Assembly (NCBI GenBank): GCA_947382875.1
Contig: CANDBG010000021.1
Coordinates: forward strand, 1-38,480
Origin: an uncultured Oscillibacter sp.
GTDB lineage: Bacteria > Bacillota > Clostridia > Oscillospirales > Oscillospiraceae
DNA length: 38,480 bases
Direction: 5' to 3'
In this document: in pieces, positions 32,956-38,480 of the stretch
How positions within the stretch are numbered: position 1 is the first letter of the stretch
Layout of the letters: the number at the start of each line of letters is the position of its first letter
The notes under the pieces: model-generated
Seen by the model: the letters and a program-made list of their open reading frames with translations, nothing else
What the model was told of the DNA's origin: nothing
Databases searched by the model: none
Translations under genes and position numbers: made by a program

Positions 32956-33005
32956 TTGGTGACGCCTCCATCATTCTTCAGTCCACGACTGATATTTCTC
33001 TCTTT

Positions 33006-33033
33006 ATTATACACAAACCGTTCCGCGGGTCAA
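33006..33033 (-). promoter_or_regulatory. sigma-A promoter of pta
   Basis: Reverse strand TTGACC (33033-33028), 16 bases, TATAAT (33011-33006), 51 bases before the ATG. Confidence 0.75.
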
Positions 33034-33084
33034 TGTATTTTTGATAAATCCGACATAAAAATTTACGATTTTTTTCCAGTCCGG

Positions 33085-33136
33085 AAAAATTGGCCCCAGG
33101 GCCGTGAGGACAAATGGCGTCCTTCCGGCCCTGGGG
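33085..33136 (-). terminator. long hairpin terminator downstream of the HtrA gene
   Basis: Outer stem CCCCAGGGCC (33094-33103) with GGCCCTGGGG (33127-33136), inner stem AGGAC/GTCCT, then ATTTTT on the reverse strand. It lies about 140 bases after the HtrA stop. The bases between (33137-33276) are GC-rich with no gene or other feature I can support. Confidence 0.7.
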
Positions 33137-33276
33137 GAATCTATCTGAAAATTTCGGCTGTGCCGCCGGCGTTCCTGCGCCGCAAATCGGTCCCGCCCGC
33201 CGCATAGCGGCTGTTTGCCTTGCCGCAGCAATTGCCGCGAAGCCGCTTCGGTACGGGAGTTTCTGAAAAGTGCAAA

Positions 33277-34665
33277 TTAGTAGTTGCCGCCGTAGAAGTA
33301 GCGGAAGAAATCCTCAAAGGGGTTGTAAGGAATGACGTCCTCGTTGGAGGGATACTGATTGTTGGGGGTATTCTGGTTTTGATTTTGCTGCTGTTGCTGC
33401 TGAGCGGCAACCTGGTTTTCTTCGGGCGTCGCGCCCCAGGTGATGGTCAGGGTGATGGTCTCGCCGCCCCGGTAGACTTCCAGGGTGGAAGTATCTCCGG
33501 CAGAGTACTTTTTCTTTGCCGCGTTCAGCTCCTCCACGCTGGAAACGCTGGCGCCGTCCACTTTCGTGATGACATCGCCCATTTGAAGTCCGGCGTCTGC
33601 CGCGGCGGTGCCTTCCTCTACGGAGTACACAAACACGCCCTTGCTGATGTCATACCGGTACTGCGCGGCCATTTGCTGGGTCATGGTGCCGGGGGTGATG
33701 CCAAGGAACGGTTTGTTTGTGACGTAGCCGTTGGTCATAATGTCTTTAATCATGGCAAACACATCGTTCATCGGAATGGCGAAGCCCAGGCCCTCGGCCG
33801 CGGTGCCGTTGGAGGAGGCGGAGTATTTCGCGGAGACAATGCCAACCACTTCACCGTACTCATTAAAGAGCGGGCCGCCGGAGTTGCCGGGGTTGATGGA
33901 GGCGTCCGTCTGAATCATGTTGAAGGGCGTGCCGTCGACGTTGATCGCCCGGTCCATGCAGGAGACCATACCGCCAGTCATGGAGAAGGTGAGTTCGCCC
34001 AGGGGGTTGCCGATGGCGAGAACCCGGTCGCCTACGTTGAGCTTGCTGCTGTCGCCCAGGGTGACGGCCTGGAGGTCCGACGCCTCCACCTTGATGACGG
34101 CAATGTCGTATTCCTCGTCGCCGTTGACGAAAACAGCGTCATAGGTATCGCCGTTGTAGAGGTTCACCTTGATGGTGTTGGCATTTTTCACCACATGGTA
34201 GTTTGTGACGATATAGCCGTCCCGGGTCAGAATGAAGCCGGATCCGGCGGAGGCGTTTTCCACAGGCTGTCCGTAAATGTTGTAGCCGGCGCTGACGGAG
34301 GTGTTGATGGAAACCACGCTGTTGACGTTGGCGGCGTAAACTTCCGCATCGCTCAGGCGGGTTTTTCCATCGACGCTGTGCAGGGCCACCTGTGTGACCG
34401 GACGGCTGCTTTGGTTGATCTCGGTGGAGCCGGGACGGTTTCCGAAGACCCAGACGGCTGTGCCTCCCGCCGCGCCGCCCAGCAGGGCGCAGCTCAAAGC
34501 GAAAGCGGCGATTTTCATGCCGCCCCGTTTTTTCTTCACAGGCTTCGGCTGCTGAAGGGGAATCTCCGGACCTGCCGGAGTGGGGCGGAGAACTTCCCGC
34601 TGTCCGGGTTCGCCGCCGCCGTGGTTGTAGGAATGATGGTAAAGATTCCGGTCATCGTTATACAT
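33277..34665 (-). CDS. htrA: HtrA/DegP-type membrane-anchored serine protease
   Basis: The 462-residue protein is a trypsin-like S1C protease with one PDZ domain, acting at the outer face of the membrane on misfolded proteins. A cytoplasmic Pro/Lys-rich tail of about 48 residues is followed by one membrane segment (AAFALSCALLGGAAGGTAVW, about 51-73). The catalytic triad is H157 (TNYHVV), D187 (EYDIAVI) and S262 (NPGNSGGPL). The PDZ domain covers about residues 320-420. A Gln/Asn-rich linker and an aromatic tail, YNPFEDFFRYFYGGNY, end the protein. I use the ATG at 34665, preceded by AAGGAGGAA; 14 upstream codons are open but unneeded. It stands alone. Confidence 0.92.
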   Translation of the reverse strand: MYNDDRNLYHHSYNHGGGEPGQREVLRPTPAGPEIPLQQPKPVKKKRGGMKIAAFALSCALLGGAAGGTAVWVFGNRPGSTEINQSSRPVTQVALHSVDGKTRLSDAEVYAANVNSVVSINTSVSAGYNIYGQPVENASAGSGFILTRDGYIVTNYHVVKNANTIKVNLYNGDTYDAVFVNGDEEYDIAVIKVEASDLQAVTLGDSSKLNVGDRVLAIGNPLGELTFSMTGGMVSCMDRAINVDGTPFNMIQTDASINPGNSGGPLFNEYGEVVGIVSAKYSASSNGTAAEGLGFAIPMNDVFAMIKDIMTNGYVTNKPFLGITPGTMTQQMAAQYRYDISKGVFVYSVEEGTAAADAGLQMGDVITKVDGASVSSVEELNAAKKKYSAGDTSTLEVYRGGETITLTITWGATPEENQVAAQQQQQQNQNQNTPNNQYPSNEDVIPYNPFEDFFRYFYGGNY

Positions 34666-34855
34666 AATTGCTTCCTCCTTATTATGTATCCCGCATCTTT
34701 TGTCCATAGGATTAAGATAGCACAGGATTATGTCAAAGATGTGACAGGGGTTTGTCGGTTTTTTGAATTTTGCCGTTCCCCGAATCGATGGCTTTAGTAT
34801 AAGCGGTTTATCTTAAAAATGCCTGAAAGTATTTTGAAGAAATTATGAAAGCGGT

Positions 34856-34884
34856 TTGAAGTATTTGTAAAGCTGTGTTAGAAT
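34856..34884 (+). promoter_or_regulatory. sigma-A promoter of the flavoprotein operon
   Basis: TTGAAG (34856-34861), 17-base spacer, TAGAAT (34879-34884), 44 bases before the GTG start of the flavoprotein gene. Confidence 0.65.
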
Positions 34885-34928
34885 AGGGAGACGGGAAAAT
34901 TTTACCGCAGATGGAGGAGGTTTGACTT

Positions 34929-36539
34929 GTGCTGAAAATTGAAAATCTCCGCCTGCCGCCCGGGGCCGGACCGGAGAAGCTGACACTTGCAGCGGCGAGG
35001 GCTTTACGGGTTTCGCCGGAGTCCGTACAATGTCTGGAAATTCTCCGGCGAAGCGTCGATGCCCGGGAGAATGTGACCATGATTTATACGGTCCGGGCGG
35101 CGGTGGAGCGGGAAAATGCGGTGCTGCGCCGCTGCCGGAACAAGAAGATTCGCCGCTGGGAACCGGAATCGGACTATCATATTCCGTTCTCAGACACCCG
35201 GGGTTCCTCAGATGTACGTCCGGTCATTGCAGGTGCGGGACCGGCAGGATTGTTTGCGGCCTGGGTGCTGGCGCTGTCCGGACAGGAGCCGGTTTTGCTG
35301 GAACGCGGCCGCGCCGTGGAAGCCCGCAGGGCCGACGTGGAGCGATTCTGGTCGACAGGCAGGCTGAATTTGAACAGCAATGTACAATTTGGCGAAGGCG
35401 GTGCGGGAGCCTTTTCGGACGGCAAGCTGAACACCGGCACCAGAGACCCGCGTCATCGTTTTATTCTGAAAACGCTGACCGCCCACGGCGCGCCCAGGGA
35501 CATTCTCATCGACGCAAAACCGCATATCGGAACGGATTATTTATATGCTGTCCTGCAAAATCTCCGGAAATCGCTGTTGAAAATGAAAACGGATATCCGT
35601 TTTGAGACCTGCCTGACGGACCTGCACATCGAGAACGGCGCATTGGCCGGCATTACAGTGGAAGGTCCGGAGGGCGCGTATGAACTGCCATGCCGGAACC
35701 TGATTCTTGCGCCCGGACACTCCGCACGGGATACCTTTGAAATGCTGTACAAACGCGGCGTACAGATGGAGGCAAAGCCGTTTGCGGTAGGCGTACGGAT
35801 TGAACACCGGCAGGCGGACTGCGACGCCGTCCAGTACCGGGAATATGCCGGGCATCCCGGGCTCCCGGCGTCTTCCTATAAGCTCTCCTGCCATTTGCCG
35901 GACGGAAGATCCGTGTTTTCCTTCTGCGTCTGTCCGGGCGGGGAGGTCGTGGCCGCTGCGTCAGAGGCGGAACGGCTTGTCACCAACGGCATGAGCGAAT
36001 TTGCACGAAATCGCGAAAACATCAACGGCGCGCTTCTTGTGAACGTCAAGCCGGAGGACTTCGGCGGGGCGTCGCCCCTGGCGGGGGTGGAATTCCAGCG
36101 GAAATTGGAAGCGTCCGCCTACGCCCTGGGCGGCGGAGGCTATTGCGCTCCTGTTCAGCGGGTGGAGGACTTCCTCCAAAACCGCGCCTCCGACGGCCCG
36201 GGCCGCGTACGGCCCAGCTATCGTCCCGGCGTTGTCTGGACGGACCTGCGGAAGTGTCTGCCGCCCTTTGTGGCGGACGCCCTGACGCAAGCGCTGCCAA
36301 TTCTTGGCCAAAAGCTCCGGGGATTCGACGCCCCCGACGCCGTGCTGACCGCCGTAGAAAGCCGCAGTTCGTCGCCTGTACGAATCCCGCGGGACGCGGC
36401 CGGCGAGGCCAATATTCAAGGCCTGTTCCCCTGCGGCGAGGGCGCTGGCTACGCCGGAGGCATTCTTTCCGCCGCGGCCGACGGAATGCGCTGTGCGGAA
36501 AACCTGTTGGGAAAAGGCGCTTCCGCGCTTTCCAAATAA
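34929..36539 (+). CDS. FAD-dependent oxidoreductase (COG2509-type)
   Basis: The 536-residue protein has an N-terminal region of about 95 residues, then the FAD-binding Rossmann motif VIAGAGPAGLFAAWVLALSG at about 99-118. Further marks are NSNVQFGEGGAGAFSDGKLNTG, LILAPGHSARDTFEML and a C-terminal LFPCGEGAGYAGGILSAAADG that closes the FAD site. This is the COG2509 group of uncharacterised dehydrogenases, common in Firmicutes. The start is a GTG at 34929 with GGAGGAGG eight bases upstream. It heads an operon with two other redox enzymes, 53 bases ahead of the hydroxyacid dehydrogenase. Substrate and physiological role are unknown. Confidence 0.9.
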   Translation: MLKIENLRLPPGAGPEKLTLAAARALRVSPESVQCLEILRRSVDARENVTMIYTVRAAVERENAVLRRCRNKKIRRWEPESDYHIPFSDTRGSSDVRPVIAGAGPAGLFAAWVLALSGQEPVLLERGRAVEARRADVERFWSTGRLNLNSNVQFGEGGAGAFSDGKLNTGTRDPRHRFILKTLTAHGAPRDILIDAKPHIGTDYLYAVLQNLRKSLLKMKTDIRFETCLTDLHIENGALAGITVEGPEGAYELPCRNLILAPGHSARDTFEMLYKRGVQMEAKPFAVGVRIEHRQADCDAVQYREYAGHPGLPASSYKLSCHLPDGRSVFSFCVCPGGEVVAAASEAERLVTNGMSEFARNRENINGALLVNVKPEDFGGASPLAGVEFQRKLEASAYALGGGGYCAPVQRVEDFLQNRASDGPGRVRPSYRPGVVWTDLRKCLPPFVADALTQALPILGQKLRGFDAPDAVLTAVESRSSSPVRIPRDAAGEANIQGLFPCGEGAGYAGGILSAAADGMRCAENLLGKGASALSK

Positions 36540-36592
36540 ATGGATTGTTCCGGCATACAGCCCGAAACTTTGAAGGAGGTCAAAAGAACCCT

Positions 36593-37573
36593 ATGAGTCG
36601 TGATATCTGCATTTTTCAGAACTTTCTGACAGGTGCCCACAAGAACCAAATTGAAGCGGCTGCCGCTGAAACGGGCTTTACCCCTCACTTTTTCACCGAG
36701 AGCCAGTTTGAAGAGGCGAAAGCCTGCCTGCACGATTGCAGCTGCGAGGTGCTTTACGCCCAGCGTCCGGACCTGCTCCGCGCCGCCCCTGCTGCGCTGA
36801 AATGGTATTGTGCGTCCTCGGCGGGCGTGGACGTTTATTGCACTGACCCGACGCTGTTCGCAAACCCCGATTGTATGCTTACCAATTCCAACTGCTACGG
36901 CGTGACAATTTCTGAACACGTGGTCATGGTACTGCTGATGCTTCTGCGGCGTATGCCGGCGTATGAGGAAATTGTACGGAACCGGGGGTGGGGCGATCAG
37001 TTCCCGGTTCAGTCCATCCGGGACGGCGAATTCACCCTCCTGGGCGCGGGCGACATTGGAAAAACGGTTGCGGCACGTCTGAAGGCTATGGGCGCGGCGA
37101 AAATTACGGCCCTTTGCCGCAGCGGGAAATCGGAGGAACCGGTTTTTGATGAAGTGCTTTCGATTTCGGAACTGGACCGCGTTCTGACAAAGACAAAAGT
37201 ACTGATTATGGCGCTGCCCGGCACGCCGGAAACCACCGGCATTTTAAGCCGGGAACGCATTGGACTTCTGCCGTCGGATGCCTATGTGATCAACGTAGGC
37301 CGGGGCACGGCGGTGGATCAGGAGGCCCTTGCCGATGCGCTGAACCGCGGAGCCCTGGCGGGTGCGGCGCTGGACGTAACGGTTCCGGAGCCGCTTCCGG
37401 CGGACGACCCTCTGTGGAGTGCAAAAAACCTGATTCTGACGCCTCATATCTCCGGAAATCTTACCCTGGGCTATACCTGCGATGCGAATGTTGATCTGTT
37501 CTGCGCCGATTTGAAAAACTATGCGGCAGGCAAGCCGCTCAGAAATCTGGTAGACCGCAAAAAAGGCTATTGA
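36593..37573 (+). CDS. D-isomer-specific 2-hydroxyacid dehydrogenase
   Basis: The 326-residue protein has the two-domain 2-hydroxyacid dehydrogenase layout. The NAD-binding motif is LLGAGDIGKTVAARLKAMG, and the catalytic residues are Arg in VINVGRGTAVD, Glu in VTVPEPLPADD and His in LTPHISG. It reduces a 2-ketoacid to a D-2-hydroxyacid, or the reverse. The substrate (glyoxylate, hydroxypyruvate, a branched ketoacid or another) is not readable. The N-terminal half is rich in Cys. The ATG at 36593 follows AAGGAGGTC at a long spacing of about 13 bases. It shares a transcript with the flavoprotein and the following alcohol dehydrogenase, 29 bases ahead of the latter. Confidence 0.88.
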   Translation: MSRDICIFQNFLTGAHKNQIEAAAAETGFTPHFFTESQFEEAKACLHDCSCEVLYAQRPDLLRAAPAALKWYCASSAGVDVYCTDPTLFANPDCMLTNSNCYGVTISEHVVMVLLMLLRRMPAYEEIVRNRGWGDQFPVQSIRDGEFTLLGAGDIGKTVAARLKAMGAAKITALCRSGKSEEPVFDEVLSISELDRVLTKTKVLIMALPGTPETTGILSRERIGLLPSDAYVINVGRGTAVDQEALADALNRGALAGAALDVTVPEPLPADDPLWSAKNLILTPHISGNLTLGYTCDANVDLFCADLKNYAAGKPLRNLVDRKKGY

Positions 37574-37602
37574 TAAAAACCGAAAAGAAAGGGAGCATCA
37601 CT

Positions 37603-38480
37603 ATGGATAATTTTACGTTCTATTCCCCCACGTTATTCGCCTTCGGCGAGGGACAGGCAAAGGCGACAGGCAGACTGGTCCGTCAGTTTGGCGGCACGAA
37701 GGCCCTGCTGGTTTACGGCGGCGGTTCCGTCAAGCGCAACGGCGCATACGACGCCGTGACGGCTTCCCTGAAAGACGCCGGAATTCCCTTCCAGGAGCTT
37801 TCCGGCATTCAGGCCAATCCCCGCAGCGGCAAGGTCTACGAAGGAATTGCGATCGTGCGTGAGGAAGGGATCGATTTCCTGGTCGCTCTGGGCGGCGGTT
37901 CCGTCATTGATACCGCCAAAGCCATCGGCATGGGCGCACGCTACGACGGCGATTTCTGGGACTTTTTCTCCGGCGAGGCGGAGATTGGCGAAATGGTTCC
38001 GGTGGGAACGGTGCTGACGATTGCCGCCGCCGGAAGCGAGGGCAGCAACAGCTGTGTTATCACCCACGAAAACGGCAACCTGAAATGGGGTATTCCCAGA
38101 ACCGATAAGTCCGATGCCGTTCGTCCGCGGTTCTCCGTTCTGGACCCGCGCTACACCTGCTCTTTGCCGCCGTATCAAACCGCCTGCGGCGCTGTGGACA
38201 TGATGGCGCATATCTGCGAGCGTTATTTCACCAACACCCCCGATGTGGGTCTTACGGACCGTCTTTGCGAGGCGCTTTTGAAAACCGTAGCAGACGCCGC
38301 GCCGAAGGCCCTTGCCGATCCAAATGACTACGCCGCCCGTGCGGACCTCATGTGGGCCGGGATGCTGGCGCATAACAACTCCTGCGGCGTAGGCCGCGTG
38401 CAGGACTGGGCCAGTCACCAGATTGAGCATGAGCTTTCCGCCTTCTACGACTGTGCTCACGGGGCCGGTCTGGCGGCTGT
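37603..38480 (+). CDS. iron-containing alcohol dehydrogenase (butanol-dehydrogenase-like), cut by the window end
   Basis: The first 292 residues are present and show the group III (iron) alcohol dehydrogenase fold: FYSPTLFAFGEGQAKATG, LVYGGGSVKRNGAYD, VALGGGSVIDTAKAIGMGA (NAD(P) binding), TIAAAGSEGSNSCVIT, and the metal ligands Asp and His in AVDMMAHICE plus His residues in DWASHQIEHELS and CAHGAGLA. The pattern is closest to the NADPH-dependent butanol dehydrogenase (BdhA/YqdH) branch, which reduces aldehydes to alcohols during fermentation. AAAGGGAG precedes the ATG at 37603. It is the third gene of the flavoprotein operon. Confidence 0.92.
   Translation, partial: MDNFTFYSPTLFAFGEGQAKATGRLVRQFGGTKALLVYGGGSVKRNGAYDAVTASLKDAGIPFQELSGIQANPRSGKVYEGIAIVREEGIDFLVALGGGSVIDTAKAIGMGARYDGDFWDFFSGEAEIGEMVPVGTVLTIAAAGSEGSNSCVITHENGNLKWGIPRTDKSDAVRPRFSVLDPRYTCSLPPYQTACGAVDMMAHICERYFTNTPDVGLTDRLCEALLKTVADAAPKALADPNDYAARADLMWAGMLAHNNSCGVGRVQDWASHQIEHELSAFYDCAHGAGLAA

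Noticed and set aside
33007-33231. 74-residue reverse ORF between pta and the HtrA gene
   Set aside because: It overlaps the pta promoter and the HtrA terminator hairpin and has no ribosome binding site.
33220-34797. 525-residue forward ORF opposite the HtrA gene
   Set aside because: The reverse strand encodes a protease with an intact catalytic triad and a proper ribosome binding site; the forward frame has neither.
1-38480. CRISPR arrays, tRNA or rRNA genes, transposases, phage genes
   Set aside because: No regularly spaced direct repeats, cloverleaf-like segments, or recognisable transposase, integrase or phage proteins were seen on either strand.

Overview
The window looks like chromosomal DNA of a fermentative, low-oxygen Gram-positive bacterium, most likely a Clostridia member of the Oscillospiraceae/Ruminococcaceae type. 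The basis is gene content and style: strong AGGAGG-type ribosome binding sites, sigma-A promoters, a Bacillus-like trmN6-rsmI pair, a holB-ricT pair, a single-chain pyruvate:ferredoxin oxidoreductase, Pta, an iron-type alcohol dehydrogenase, and GC-rich palindromic intergenic repeats. Genus cannot be fixed from the sequence alone. There is no phage, insertion sequence transposase, CRISPR array, rRNA or tRNA gene that I can see.

Layout. 1-3.2 kb: the end of a ferredoxin gene, a zinc-ribbon protein, a DUF2500-like membrane protein, then a forward operon trmN6-rsmI-GNAT acetyltransferase. 3.2-6.1 kb: a reverse operon holB-ricT-HAD phosphatase. 6.2-11.1 kb: a forward sugar operon made of a DeoR-family regulator, HPr, enzyme I and a mannitol-type EIICBA permease, with phased operator repeats in front of the regulator and one copy in front of HPr. 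11.1-12.8 kb: a siroheme nitrite/sulfite reductase on the reverse strand. 12.8-13.8 kb: two small unknown proteins; the second lies behind a promoter and a leader that ends in an intrinsic terminator.

13.8-17.5 kb: pyruvate:ferredoxin oxidoreductase, reverse, from a consensus promoter. 17.6-22.2 kb: an arginine deiminase module (arcA, arcB, YfcC/ArcD-type transporter, reverse) bracketed by two nearly identical copies of a 241-bp multi-hairpin repeat in the same orientation. 22.4-26.0 kb: forward thiI, a lysine-rich HD-domain protein, cinA, and a separately promoted cupin. 26.0-31.2 kb: reverse carA and a carB whose reading frame runs on without a stop into a complete diaminopimelate epimerase (DapF) domain; that domain has Ala where the first catalytic Cys is expected. 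31.4-34.7 kb: an SLOG/YpsA-like protein, pta and an HtrA-type protease. 34.9 kb to the end: a forward operon of a flavoprotein, a 2-hydroxyacid dehydrogenase and an iron alcohol dehydrogenase that runs off the window.

Together the metabolic genes describe pyruvate fermentation to acetyl-CoA and acetyl phosphate, PTS uptake of a hexitol-like sugar, arginine catabolism to ornithine and carbamoyl phosphate (no carbamate kinase is present here), and anabolic carbamoyl phosphate synthesis. The points most worth a second look are the CarB-DapF fusion with its altered active site, the repeat pair around the arc genes, and the structured leader near 13.3 kb.
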